Counted from the stretch's first letter, positions 15,628 through 24,280 are shown. The stretch: 64,000 nucleotides of DNA from UMGS1889 sp900556055 (GCA_902463265.1 CABQEV010000009.1:12395-76394), one strand, 5' to 3'. Numbers and translations: made by a program. Notes: a model not told the origin generated them from the letters alone.

Positions 15628-17973
15628 TCATTTTGATGCAAGGCAGCGTATTATCAGACCGTTATCTCCGCTGTCGATCACCGCAGTATCGCCATGCTTG
15701 ACGGTGCCGTTCAGTATTCCCGATGTCAGCAGATTTTCCGCTTCCGCAGATACCGCAGCCCTGAGCCTTCGTGCGCCCGTGCTGCCTTCACCGCCGCAAA
15801 GCCTTGTTATTGCTTCGGGAGTGAATTCGAGTGATATTTCCAGCTTCTGCGCCCTTTCCTTCAGCTCAAAAAGCATCTTTTCCGCTATCTTTCGCATATC
15901 GTCAGACGACAGCGGACGGAACACAGCTATCTCATCTACCCTGCCCAGCAGTTCGGGACGCAGCATCTTTTTCAGTTCATCCTTAACTGCGGACATTCCT
16001 GCCCTGTCATTGCTCTCGCCCATAAATCCTAGCTTCGGACGGTTTGCAAGCTTATCTGCGCCGATGTTCGATGTCATGACTATGACTGCACTTCGGAAGC
16101 TCACCCTTCTTCCGTGACCGTCTGTCAGTATGCCGTCCTCAAGTATCTGAAGAAGGATATTCATCACATCGGGATGCGCCTTTTCTATCTCATCGAACAA
16201 TACAACGGAATACGGCCGGCGGCGTATTTTTTCGGTAAGCTGTCCGCCATCATCAAATCCAACATATCCCGGAGGCGCTCCTATAAGACGTGAAACACTG
16301 TGCTTTTCCATATATTCCGACATATCCATGCGGATAAGAGCGTTTCCGCTGTTGTAAAGACATTCAGCAAGAGATTTTGCAAGCTCGGTCTTTCCGACAC
16401 CTGTGGGTCCCGCAAAAATAAATGTGCCTATCGGACGGTTCGGATCACGCAGACCTACTCTGCTCCGCCTTACCGCCGCAGCAACAGCCTTCACCGCATC
16501 GTCCTGACCTTTGACACGCTCACACAGCTTATCTTCAAGAGATAACAGGCGTTCCGACTCCTCCATAGCAAGCTGGCCCAATGGTATCCCCGTCCGCTGG
16601 GACACGATCTCTGCAATATTTTCCGCCGTAACAGGCAGCTTTTTCCTTTCGCTGTCGCTGAACCAGCTCGGAGCAGCCGAAGATTTACTGCGCTTTGACG
16701 GCGTTTTGCCAAGCATTTTAGCCAGCTCATCGGATAATTCGCCAAGCGTTGACGGCTCTTTTGCCGCTTTCAGACGCTCCCTTGATGCAGCTTCATCTAT
16801 CAGATCTATCGCCTTATCGGGCAGAAATCTGTCATTGATATACATTTTTGAAAGCGTGACGGCTGCACTGAGCGCACTGTCATCATATTTCACACAATGG
16901 AAATCCTCGTACCTGCTGCGAAGTCCCATTAATATCCTCAGCGTATCATCTTCCGACGGCTCGTTTATCATCACCTGCTGGAAACGGCGTTCAAGAGCGG
17001 CGTCCTTCTCGATGTATCGGCGGTATTCGTCAAGCGTGGTTGCGCCTATCACCTGAACATTTCCCCTCGCAAGCGCAGGCTTCAGGATATTTGCAGCATC
17101 TATCGCACCCTCTGCCGCTCCTGCTCCAACTATCGTGTGAAGCTCGTCGATGAAAAGAATTATGTTCCCGTCAGAAATGACTTCCTCAATGCACTGGCGT
17201 ATCCTGTCCTCAAAGTCCCCTCTGTATTTCGCACCCGAAAGCATTGCAGTAAGGTCAAGGGACAGTATACGCTTGTCACGCAGAGCAGGCGGAGCTTTTT
17301 CCTCTGCGATCATCATTGCTATCCCCTCGGCAACAGCGGTCTTTCCCACACCCGCCTCGCCTATCAGGCATGGATTGTTCTTCGTCCTGCGCGATAATAT
17401 CTGAAGCGCACGCTCGATCTCATTGTCACGGCAGAAAACCGGGTCGATCAGCCCTTCCGATGCACACAGCGTGAGATCTCTAGTGTATTTGGACAGTGCC
17501 ATCGACCTTGGGATAGGCTCGTATATTCTCGTCCCCGAAACATCAACGCCCTTGCACGCCTCACGTATCCTGGATATGCTTCCGCCCGTTTCAGCGACCA
17601 TGACCGAAAGCGAACAGTTTTCTTTCATAGATGCAGCAAGCAGAAGATGCTCCGTGCCTGCCTGCTTTGCCCCTGCGGAAACAGCAAGCTTGACCGCTGA
17701 TTCGATTATCGATTTCATTATCGGCGTTAGGTCGGATTCATCGGGAGCGGTTATATCACCCACACCGATTATATCCACTATCCTGCGCCTTACCTTATCC
17801 TCTCTTATGCCGCATGTTCTGAGAATGCCGTAAGCGGCAGTACCCTGTTCAGCCAGCATAGCCAGAAGCATATGCTCACTTCCGACATAAGTGTGTCCCA
17901 GTCTGCCCGACTGTAAAAAAGATTTATTGAGTATAAGATTAGCTTTTGCAGTCAGCCTGTCATGATTATACAT
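15628..17973 (-). CDS. ClpC/ClpA-type AAA+ unfoldase
   Basis: 781 residues from the ATG with AAAGGA 9 bases upstream; the longer start at 17991 lacks a site. Two Clp-N repeats fill 1-145 (GHTYVGSEHMLLAML, AGTEHLLLA). The first AAA+ module has Walker A GEAGVGKT (205-212) and Walker B ILFIDELHTIVGAG. The second has GPTGVGKTELA and VVLFDEIEKAHPD, and a C-terminal D2-small domain follows. The stretch between the modules is short and carries a Lys/Ser-rich linker (TPSKRSKSSAAPSWF) instead of a full UVR-type M-domain. It should unfold proteins for ClpP. No mcsA/mcsB/ctsR genes lie beside it, so it is probably a second, stand-alone Clp ATPase rather than the clpC of the stress operon. Confidence 0.92.
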   Translation of the reverse strand: MYNHDRLTAKANLILNKSFLQSGRLGHTYVGSEHMLLAMLAEQGTAAYGILRTCGIREDKVRRRIVDIIGVGDITAPDESDLTPIMKSIIESAVKLAVSAGAKQAGTEHLLLAASMKENCSLSVMVAETGGSISRIREACKGVDVSGTRIYEPIPRSMALSKYTRDLTLCASEGLIDPVFCRDNEIERALQILSRRTKNNPCLIGEAGVGKTAVAEGIAMMIAEEKAPPALRDKRILSLDLTAMLSGAKYRGDFEDRIRQCIEEVISDGNIILFIDELHTIVGAGAAEGAIDAANILKPALARGNVQVIGATTLDEYRRYIEKDAALERRFQQVMINEPSEDDTLRILMGLRSRYEDFHCVKYDDSALSAAVTLSKMYINDRFLPDKAIDLIDEAASRERLKAAKEPSTLGELSDELAKMLGKTPSKRSKSSAAPSWFSDSERKKLPVTAENIAEIVSQRTGIPLGQLAMEESERLLSLEDKLCERVKGQDDAVKAVAAAVRRSRVGLRDPNRPIGTFIFAGPTGVGKTELAKSLAECLYNSGNALIRMDMSEYMEKHSVSRLIGAPPGYVGFDDGGQLTEKIRRRPYSVVLFDEIEKAHPDVMNILLQILEDGILTDGHGRRVSFRSAVIVMTSNIGADKLANRPKLGFMGESNDRAGMSAVKDELKKMLRPELLGRVDEIAVFRPLSSDDMRKIAEKMLFELKERAQKLEISLEFTPEAITRLCGGEGSTGARRLRAAVSAEAENLLTSGILNGTVKHGDTAVIDSGDNGLIIRCLASK

Positions 17974-18097
17974 ATTCGCCGTTCCTTTCATACATCTTTT
18001 TTATAAGCATAGATATTATTGCACAATAAATATGAATTATTTGTCAGTTCATATAAATACACATAATTCGATGGACATTTCCAAAACAAGACGTAAA

Positions 18098-18128
18098 ATG
18101 CCGCCGCCGGAAAGCCCGACAGCGGCAT
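18098..18128 (-). terminator. Terminator of the Cys/Gly microprotein gene
   Basis: TGCCGCTGTCGG and CCGGCGGCGGCA form a 12-base stem on the minus strand with one mismatch, followed by TTTTACG. It lies 63 bases after the stop codon. Confidence 0.75.
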
Positions 18129-18190
18129 ATACTATGGAATGTTCAGCGCCGATGCATTATCGGTGCCACAAGGACGTTCGGACGGTCAGA

Positions 18191-18352
18191 TCAGCATCCG
18201 CAGCCGCCGCAGCCACAGCTGTCATTGCCGCAGCCGTTACCGCAGCCATTGCCACAGCCATTACCGCAGCCATTGCCGCAGCCCCAGATGAGAAGAAGGA
18301 TAATGATGATCCACCAGCAGGAACCTCCGCCAAATCCATAACCACAATTCAT
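18191..18352 (-). CDS. 53-residue membrane microprotein with five GCGN repeats
   Basis: A short gene with AAAGGAGAG 9 bases before its ATG and a terminator after it. The peptide starts MNCGYGFGGGSCWW, continues with one hydrophobic helix (IIIILLLIW), then five tandem GCGN units and a tail DSCGCGGCGC. It holds 11 Cys in 53 residues. The layout suggests a single-pass membrane protein with a Cys-rich tail able to bind metal or form disulfides. Small Gly/Asn/Cys peptides of this look are common but uncharacterised in Clostridia. Reading frames in other phases here (Ala-rich on minus, mixed on plus) have no ribosome sites and are shadows. Confidence 0.75.
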   Translation of the reverse strand: MNCGYGFGGGSCWWIIIILLLIWGCGNGCGNGCGNGCGNGCGNDSCGCGGCGC

Positions 18353-18640
18353 AAATAAAACTCTCCTTTAAATGATGTAGGGAAACTCCCGGACATTTTT
18401 TCTTGCCGTCCGTTGTTTCATATTGCATTATATGGCGGGGATAAAAAAATGTTACAGCCATTTCGGATAATTTTACTTTGCGGGATATGTATCTTCTCCT
18501 TATCTCAATATAATTTTCTCAGAAACGGTGCTTTCTTATTCCGTAAGCATGATATCCTCAGAAAAAAAGTGTGTTTCACGGCGATATAATGCCTCCTCTT
18601 TAAGGTTGGGTTAAGGAAAGCATGATACTATATAAACATA

Positions 18641-18754
18641 AGAAAAAGCTGATTAAAGTGCAGCGTTCGTTTCGCTGTTTTGAGGAACGCTCGAAAAATA
18701 CGCCACTGAGAGGGTGACGAAAAACAACAGGAATGTATTAATCGGCATTTTTCT
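18641..18754 (+). repeat. MITE-like repeat element, copy 1 (114 bp)
   Basis: The ends are imperfect inverted repeats: AGAAAAAGCTGATTAA at the left and the complement AGAAAAATGCCGATTAA at the right. Inside, AGCGTTC pairs with GAACGCT. About four fifths of the positions match the inverted copy at 63834-63946, including CGTTTCGC, AACGCTCGAAAA and CACTGAGAGGGT. It codes for nothing apparent. The flanking stretch 18353-18640 holds no gene I can support, only the microprotein promoter region and A/T-rich sequence. Confidence 0.75.
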
Positions 18755-18788
18755 TTGATAAACCATCTCCTCACTATTCATATATACG

Positions 18789-18826
18789 AAAAGTGCGCCG
18801 TTCCCCTTCCTTTACGGCGCACTTTT
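18789..18826. terminator. Terminator hairpin overlapping the end of the Lnt-like gene
   Basis: AAAAGTGCGCCG (18789-18800) and CGGCGCACTTTT (18815-18826) form a perfect 12-base stem. The right arm lies inside the last codons of the minus-strand gene and its stop lies in the loop. T-runs exist on both sides, so it may act in both directions. Confidence 0.75.
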
Positions 18827-20308
18827 CTTTTTGGACAGTCCCTCGGCAATAAGCCGGATCCCCGGAATAACCGTGATATCTCCGAACAGAACATAAAGCG
18901 AATGTGACTGTTTCAGCTGCGCCCCGGCTCTCAGCGCACATGCCGTATACTCGGGTGCCGATGCGGTTATCTCACCTGTCGGCGATATTACAGCAGTCAC
19001 GGCGGTGTTTGCGGCACGAAGCGTCCATCTGTCAGTCTCCACGGCACGCATCACCGAGTGCGCAAGATGCTGGTCAAGCGCACGGGTGCTGTCGAACCAT
19101 GAATCGTTTGTTATCACGGCAAGTATCTCCGCTCCGTTTTTCACGGTCTTTCGGGATATGTTCGGATATACCGATTCATAGCATATGACCGTGCCTATGT
19201 CCGCCGCAGATGTTTCTATCGGAAATGACACCATTCCGTCGGCATATCCCGAATATCCGCTGACAAGTCCCTCGGGAATTATCGGGATATATTCGCCGAA
19301 CGGGACAAGCTGCTGCTTGAAATACGGCTCGCTGACAGTTCCGTCAGGCTCAAAAGCGGCAGCACTGTTGAATGTATCTCCCGAAATGCGGCAGTTTATG
19401 CCTGTCAGAATGACTGCTTCCCTGTCCCTCGAAAGCTTGCGGAACGGTATCGTTACGCACTCGTCCGTACCAAGGCAGCATTCAGCGGCAGTTTCCGGGT
19501 AAACCACGATATCCGCAGGCATTTGCAGCGCAGCTTCAGACAGCCTGAAATATCTGTCCGCCATGACCTCGGGCGGTGTTTCCCACTTTATCCGTCCTGA
19601 ATAATTTCCCTGGACAAGCACGGCATTTATCGGCGTTCCGTCATCTTCATCGTAATTTGCGATGCGTATATATCCATAGGAAATATTTCCGAGAAGAATG
19701 CATATAATAATTGCTGTATTTTTTATCAGGCTTATGTTTATCTGTCGGATATTCATGATGATATACGCAGCTGCGCCGTTTGCGGATATCACAAGAAAGC
19801 TCAGAAACAGCCCGCCGAACAGCGATGCCGATTGTATGAACGGACGGAACACAGCGGTTATCGTGCCTATCCGTCCCCAAGGAAAGGAAAACAGCGGAAA
19901 TATCTCAAGCAGATATTCCCCGAAGCAAAACAGCACCGCATATCGGTAAATATCCCCGAAAGAAAAACGGCGGACATTTATGAAAGCCGCAGTCGCCGCA
20001 TACATTACCAGCCCGAAAAGGAACGGAAGTATCAGCGAAAGGACAATAAGAAGAATTACTCCGACAGTTTTGGAAAACGGCAGAAGGTCGTATATCCCGT
20101 ACAGCCATGAGAGGAGCGGCAGATAGTATCCGTAGGAAAAAACTATCGTTTCCCTGCGCAGTTCCGCCGATGAAAAGCACTCAAATATCCGCAGCATAAA
20201 CGGTATAAGCGCAAAAAAGCAGAGTATATTCACGCCGCTGAATGTAAATGACGCAGCAAGCAGCATTCCCGAGATAAGGGAGAAAAATTTTTTTATATAG
20301 TTATACAA
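18812..20308 (-). CDS. lnt: Apolipoprotein N-acyltransferase-like protein
   Basis: 498 residues if it starts at the TTG at 20308, which has GGAGGG 6 bases upstream; the ATG at 20338 has no good site. Six or more membrane helices fill residues 1-210, then a nitrilase-fold domain. The catalytic triad of Lnt is intact in order: Glu272 in VVYPETAAE, Lys331 in YFKQQLVPFGEYIP and Cys376 in IGTVICYES. Lnt adds the third acyl chain to lipoproteins at the outer face of the membrane. It is best known from Gram-negatives, though homologues are annotated in some Clostridia. The neighbours give no further clue to its role. Confidence 0.85.
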   Translation of the reverse strand: MYNYIKKFFSLISGMLLAASFTFSGVNILCFFALIPFMLRIFECFSSAELRRETIVFSYGYYLPLLSWLYGIYDLLPFSKTVGVILLIVLSLILPFLFGLVMYAATAAFINVRRFSFGDIYRYAVLFCFGEYLLEIFPLFSFPWGRIGTITAVFRPFIQSASLFGGLFLSFLVISANGAAAYIIMNIRQINISLIKNTAIIICILLGNISYGYIRIANYDEDDGTPINAVLVQGNYSGRIKWETPPEVMADRYFRLSEAALQMPADIVVYPETAAECCLGTDECVTIPFRKLSRDREAVILTGINCRISGDTFNSAAAFEPDGTVSEPYFKQQLVPFGEYIPIIPEGLVSGYSGYADGMVSFPIETSAADIGTVICYESVYPNISRKTVKNGAEILAVITNDSWFDSTRALDQHLAHSVMRAVETDRWTLRAANTAVTAVISPTGEITASAPEYTACALRAGAQLKQSHSLYVLFGDITVIPGIRLIAEGLSKKKSAP

Positions 20309-20425
20309 TGTTCTCCCTCCAAAATAATTAAAAGACATTTAACATTTATTCCACATAGCTGTCCGCAAATATGTTATACTATAATTTAATCTATTTTTTA
20401 TATCTTTTTCATGATAAACACTTTC

Positions 20426-20455
20426 AAACTGCGCAGTTTTATGGTAAAATATAAT
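20426..20455 (+). promoter_or_regulatory. Promoter with palindromic operator of the sugar kinase gene
   Basis: A perfect 14-base palindrome AAACTGCGCAGTTT (20426-20439) occupies the -35 position of a TATAAT box (20450-20455). No -35 hexamer is evident, so the palindrome may be an activator or repressor site. Confidence 0.55.
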
Positions 20456-20482
20456 AGAATAACTGAAAAGGGGTAATGAATA

Positions 20483-21445
20483 ATGGCAGACATAATTGCT
20501 ATCGGTGAAATGCTGGTTGATTTCACCCAGGAAGTAACTCCGGACGGAGCCGTAAGATTCTACCGCAATCCGGGCGGAGCACCCGCAATGCTGGCGGTAA
20601 TGGCAGCAAAACTCGGAACACCTTCTGCCTTTATAGGCAAGCTCGGAAAGGATATGTTCGGAAAATACCTGAAAGGCGAGCTTGAAAAACACGGGGTTGA
20701 TACAAGCGGAGTTATCCTCGACAAGGACCATCAGACAACGCTTGCATTCGTAAACAAGGACGAGGACAACGAACGTGATTTCGTATTTTACAGAACAGAT
20801 TCCGCTGACGTAAACCTCACATTCGATGAAATAAAAAAATCTCAGCTCGATGAGTGCAGGATCGTTCACTTCGGCGCACTTTCACTTACAAGAGAACCTA
20901 TGCGTTCAGCAACTGTCAACGCACTCGAATATGCAAAGGAACACGGAAAAATAATCTCCTACGATCCGAACTGGAGAGAACATCTCTGGGATTCCAAGGA
21001 GGAAGCCTTCAAGATAATGAGAAGCGTTCTCCCCCTCTGCGATATCATCAAGGTATCGGAAAAGGAGCTGAAGATCGTTACCGATTACGATAATATGCTG
21101 ACAGGCGCAGCTGTCCTGCTGCAGAAAGGCATAAAGGCAGTCATCGTAACTCAGGGCGCAAAGGGCTGCATCATTGCAACAAAGAAGGGCATAGTCCGCT
21201 CATCGTCATACAAGGTCGAGTCGATAGACACCCTCGGCACGGGCGACAGCTTTATGGGCGCATTCCTCTCAATGATCGCAAAATCAGGCAAGAAGCTTGA
21301 AGAGATCGACGTTGAGGAGCTTGAATACATGGCTGATTATGCAAATGCCTGCGGTGCGCTTTGCTCCACAAAGTACGGTGCTATCCCCTCAATGCCGACT
21401 GAGGAAGAGATCATCAACTGCATGAAAACAGTGCAGAAAATATAA
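20483..21445 (+). CDS. PfkB-family carbohydrate kinase (fructokinase-like)
   Basis: The 320-residue enzyme has normal length for ribokinase/fructokinase relatives. The N-terminal motif is GGAPAMLAVMAAKLG (about 32-46). The C-terminal signature DTLGTGDSFMGAF (about 250-262) contains the catalytic Asp in GTGDS. It phosphorylates a sugar, most likely fructose, with ATP in the cytoplasm; the exact substrate cannot be read from the sequence. It starts behind AAAGGGG and is monocistronic, flanked by a palindromic promoter and a strong terminator. Confidence 0.9.
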   Translation: MADIIAIGEMLVDFTQEVTPDGAVRFYRNPGGAPAMLAVMAAKLGTPSAFIGKLGKDMFGKYLKGELEKHGVDTSGVILDKDHQTTLAFVNKDEDNERDFVFYRTDSADVNLTFDEIKKSQLDECRIVHFGALSLTREPMRSATVNALEYAKEHGKIISYDPNWREHLWDSKEEAFKIMRSVLPLCDIIKVSEKELKIVTDYDNMLTGAAVLLQKGIKAVIVTQGAKGCIIATKKGIVRSSSYKVESIDTLGTGDSFMGAFLSMIAKSGKKLEEIDVEELEYMADYANACGALCSTKYGAIPSMPTEEEIINCMKTVQKI

Positions 21446-21450
21446 AAAAT

Positions 21451-21485
21451 ATCCGCAGAGCATTTTTCACTCTGCGGATTTATTA
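21451..21485 (+). terminator. Terminator of the sugar kinase gene
   Basis: ATCCGCAGAG (21451-21460) pairs fully with CTCTGCGGAT (21470-21479), followed by TTATTATTT. Confidence 0.9.
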
Positions 21486-21637
21486 TTTACCGTGAAAAAG
21501 AAAATATCTGCATTTCACGATTTTTGTCAGCCGTTAATTATTTCATTTTTTTCAAAATCTCGGTCATTTCGCTTCATTTTGTTATGTGAAGATGTTCAAA
21601 CTCGGAAGCTTTCTGCGGCTCACGCCGAATTCATCAA

Positions 21638-21670
21638 GATCCTCGGGAGTACAGTTCCGGGGATCTTTTT
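21638..21670 (+). terminator. Orphan terminator in a gene-free stretch
   Basis: GATCCTCGG (21638-21646) pairs with CCGGGGATC (21657-21665), followed by TTTTTG. No plus-strand gene precedes it after the kinase terminator, so it could end a small RNA transcribed from about 21500-21640. Confidence 0.6.
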
Positions 21671-21731
21671 GTTACATGGCGGAATATCTCACGATATCAT
21701 CAGAGCATTGCCGAAATCAAAAAGTATAAGC

Positions 21732-22283
21732 TCAGGAAATGTCATCAAGGACCTCCGAGCCCTCGCCGTCACGGATAATAAATCCCGCCTTTCTCGGAGC
21801 TGCCTTTGGCTGCGGATCATCGCTGTATCCGAGAATACAGTTGCCTATGCCGACATATTTTTCGTCAAGTCCCCATTTTTTCATGAAGTCCTTTCCCTCG
21901 TCGGTCATGAAACATTCCTTTGCACAGTGGATCCAGCAGGAGGAAACTCCCATTGAGCATGCGGCATTAAGGAGATTTCCCATTACAAGAGTTCCGTCCT
22001 CGAGATAGGTGTGAACGGTGCTGTCGGCAAATACGATAACGACAGTTCCCGCACCATAGAACGGATCCTTGTCAGTGCCCATTATCGCCGCATTCATGCG
22101 TGAAAGCTGTCGAACAGTTTCCCTGTCCCTGACAACGACCATTACAACGGGCTGACGACCCATTCCGCTGGGTGCATATTCGCCTGCAAGAAGTATCTCG
22201 TCGAGAACTTCATCGGGCACCTGCTTTTCATTGTATGAGCGGACACTTCTGCGTTCCGTAAGCGTTTTTATGGTTTCATTCAT
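21732..22283 (-). CDS. Nitroreductase-family flavoprotein
   Basis: 183 residues. The N-terminal motif RRSVRSYNEKQVPDEVLDEIL (split here as RRSVRSYNEKQ and VPDEVLDEIL) and GEYAPSGMGRQP form the FMN-binding start of the family. Later come NLLNAACSMGVSSCW and a C-terminal IGNCILGYSDD that fits the usual GYP-type segment. Such enzymes reduce nitro groups, quinones or flavins with NAD(P)H. The ATG has AAAGGAGA upstream. It is monocistronic and divergent from the glycosidase-like gene; substrate unknown. Confidence 0.9.
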   Translation of the reverse strand: MNETIKTLTERRSVRSYNEKQVPDEVLDEILLAGEYAPSGMGRQPVVMVVVRDRETVRQLSRMNAAIMGTDKDPFYGAGTVVIVFADSTVHTYLEDGTLVMGNLLNAACSMGVSSCWIHCAKECFMTDEGKDFMKKWGLDEKYVGIGNCILGYSDDPQPKAAPRKAGFIIRDGEGSEVLDDIS

Positions 22284-22390
22284 ATAAAAATCTCCTTTCG
22301 GTATTTGTTTTATTGTTTATATTATACAATATTTCTTGCTGTTTGTCTATATCTGTTTATGATTTTATTGTGAATTTTAGAGAAAAGGGC

Positions 22391-22419
22391 TTGACATTTA
22401 CCGAGTTATGCTGTAAACT
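22391..22419 (+). promoter_or_regulatory. Promoter of the glycosidase-like gene
   Basis: TTGACA (22391-22396), 17 bases, TAAACT (22414-22419), about 45 bases before the start codon. Confidence 0.75.
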
Positions 22420-22468
22420 GATATATAGATTTGTAAACGATTACTCTATTCGCACGGAGGTAAACACA

Positions 22469-23905
22469 ATGAACGAAAACATCTACAAGCTGCATATGGG
22501 CAAAGCAAAATGCGCCGTTGACCTCGGCGACGGAAGCGAAAGAGGCGAATATGTCAACCAGGACTATATTCTCCACAAAATGGGCAGACCTCACCGCTCC
22601 ATTTCCCTCATGTACTGCTATTACCCTCTCGACAAGGAGTGGCCCGCAAGAATTTCCGAGGCAATGAAGGACGCTGAGATCTCATTCCAGTGGGACTACC
22701 CCTACGATGACTATTTCACCTACAAGGGCGGTCTGAACGGCAATCTCAATGACGAGCCTTTCACCTGTATGAGAGATGTCCGCAGACACGGTCAGGACGT
22801 TACTCTTACTCTTACTGTCGACCCTACCCTTTCCGACGATCACCTTATCGCTATCGCAAAGGATCTCAGCACATTCGGAAGAATGATACTCAGAATAAAC
22901 CACGAGGCTACGGGCAACTGGTTCTCCTTTACAAAGCGTGCATCCTACAAGGAGATCGCTGATTTCTTTGCTCATTTCACCGATATTATCCACGAGTATG
23001 CCCCCAATGTCAAGACTCTTATGTGCATCGGCGGCATCGAGGATCTCAATAAGGAAGAAATGGAGATGGAGGAAGAATTCAAGGTAACTGTTACCTCCGC
23101 TGATATGTGGAGCGTTGACAAGTACATGGCTCTCCACTGGGGCTGGCCTTTTGACGTTGCTTTAAAGGGCGGCACATCTCATTCCAGAAGCAAGGTCGGC
23201 GAAACTTTCGAGAAAACAAAGCGCAGCTATGAGCGCTTCAAATACCTGAACGGCGGCGTTGGCAAGCCTATGAGCATGGCTGAATTCAATGCCGACGGAG
23301 ATGTTACGGGTCCTTACGATCAGGCTGCTATGGTCAAGGAATTCTGCGACATGATCGTAAACGAAAAGGCTGAGTGGTTCACCTCCTTCACCCTCTATCA
23401 GTTCCGTGACAGAGGCCGTCTCGGACTTGAGATCGAGGATCCCAACAACTCCGAGGTCGGAATCGAGCAGCCCCTTATGCAGACTTACAAGGATATTATC
23501 CATTCCGAGTGGTTCATGCCCGAAATGAAGCAGTCCGAGGAGATCACACTCCCCGTTACACTCCGCTGGGGCGGTGCTGAAGATGCTGACGGTCTTGCTA
23601 TCCCGATGCATTTTGAAAAGAATCCTCACTTCTGCGAGCTTGTTTTCGAGGACGACGGCAACTACATGATCGAGCTGAACGGCAAGTGGTTCTACAAGTC
23701 CCCCGAAGCTAAGACTATCGACCTGATGAGCGCATTCTTTGAGAAGCCCCTCACATCTGCGTGCGATATGACACTCAAGCTGTTCGCACCTCCCGCAAGC
23801 GGCGAGAACGATCCTTCTCAGGGCGCAGACTGGGCAACAAATTACTACACAACTATCGAAAAGCTGCCTAAGATCAGGGTTGAATTCGAGCCTGTTGAGC
23901 TGTAA
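22469..23905 (+). CDS. TIM-barrel glycoside hydrolase-like protein, cytoplasmic
   Basis: 478 residues from the ATG at 22469 (ACGGAGG site); no signal peptide. The first 350 residues look like a clan GH-A barrel related to GH26: MILRINHEATGNWFSF (about 140-155) resembles the acid/base strand motif R-x-x-HE-x-x-G-x-W, and MSMAEFNADGD (about 270) would carry the nucleophile Glu. A beta-rich C-terminal domain of about 110 residues follows. Codons are strongly biased to AAG, GCT and CTC, which suggests high expression. No family could be named with certainty; it may cleave imported oligosaccharides. Monocistronic with a strong terminator. Confidence 0.6.
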   Translation: MNENIYKLHMGKAKCAVDLGDGSERGEYVNQDYILHKMGRPHRSISLMYCYYPLDKEWPARISEAMKDAEISFQWDYPYDDYFTYKGGLNGNLNDEPFTCMRDVRRHGQDVTLTLTVDPTLSDDHLIAIAKDLSTFGRMILRINHEATGNWFSFTKRASYKEIADFFAHFTDIIHEYAPNVKTLMCIGGIEDLNKEEMEMEEEFKVTVTSADMWSVDKYMALHWGWPFDVALKGGTSHSRSKVGETFEKTKRSYERFKYLNGGVGKPMSMAEFNADGDVTGPYDQAAMVKEFCDMIVNEKAEWFTSFTLYQFRDRGRLGLEIEDPNNSEVGIEQPLMQTYKDIIHSEWFMPEMKQSEEITLPVTLRWGGAEDADGLAIPMHFEKNPHFCELVFEDDGNYMIELNGKWFYKSPEAKTIDLMSAFFEKPLTSACDMTLKLFAPPASGENDPSQGADWATNYYTTIEKLPKIRVEFEPVEL

Positions 23906-23924
23906 TTTTCAGATATAATAATTT

Positions 23925-23965
23925 ATCCGCAGTTAAGAAAACCTTTCTTAACTGCGGATTTTTTA
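23925..23965. terminator. Strong terminator, works for both convergent genes
   Basis: A perfect 16-base stem (23925-23940 with 23944-23959) and a 3-base loop, followed by TTTTTT on the plus strand. It also ends the minus-strand gene at 23963. Confidence 0.92.
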
Positions 23966-24187
23966 GTCTTGCCTTCTGCCGCATGAAATGCCGTATTCTT
24001 CGAGGATAACAATAATTTTTTCAACGCACATATAGTCGTCAGACTCTTCATCTGCTATGACCGTGCGTATGCGTTCAACTATCTCCGATAACTCGGCATT
24101 TATGTCGGGAATTTCACTGAAAGATACGTTTATTTCGGCTTTTTTCTTTGACAATATCGTGCATAACATTTCATAAGCTGCGTTCAT
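23963..24187 (-). CDS. Small hypothetical protein divergent from an HTH regulator
   Basis: 74 residues from MNAAYEMLCTILSKKKAEIN, chosen because AAAGGA lies about 11 bases upstream; the longer in-frame start has none. The peptide is acidic and helical (ELSEIVERIRTVIADEESDD), with VEKIIVILEEYGIS at the end. No family recognised. It faces the XRE-type regulator across a promoter region with two identical operators and may be its target or antagonist. Confidence 0.6.
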   Translation of the reverse strand: MNAAYEMLCTILSKKKAEINVSFSEIPDINAELSEIVERIRTVIADEESDDYMCVEKIIVILEEYGISCGRRQD

Positions 24188-24208
24188 TTTCCATATTTCC
24201 TTTCTGCT

Positions 24209-24280
24209 TGACATTTACTGAATGTCATTATTTTGCTCATTATATCATATAATAAGCAAAATGACAAGTATAAAATGTCA
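24209..24280. promoter_or_regulatory. Paired operators TGACA-N9-TGTCA between divergent genes
   Basis: TGACA-N9-TGTCA occurs at 24209-24227 and again at 24262-24280, with centres 53 bases apart (five helical turns). Between them lies a third inverted repeat, TTTTGCT (24231-24237) with AGCAAAA (24255-24261), around the likely -10 boxes. The HTH protein encoded at 24301 is the obvious binder. Confidence 0.7.

Noticed and set aside
18032..18358. Plus-strand frame opposite the Cys/Gly microprotein
   Set aside because: Its Ala-rich stretch is the complement of the GCGN repeats; no ribosome site.
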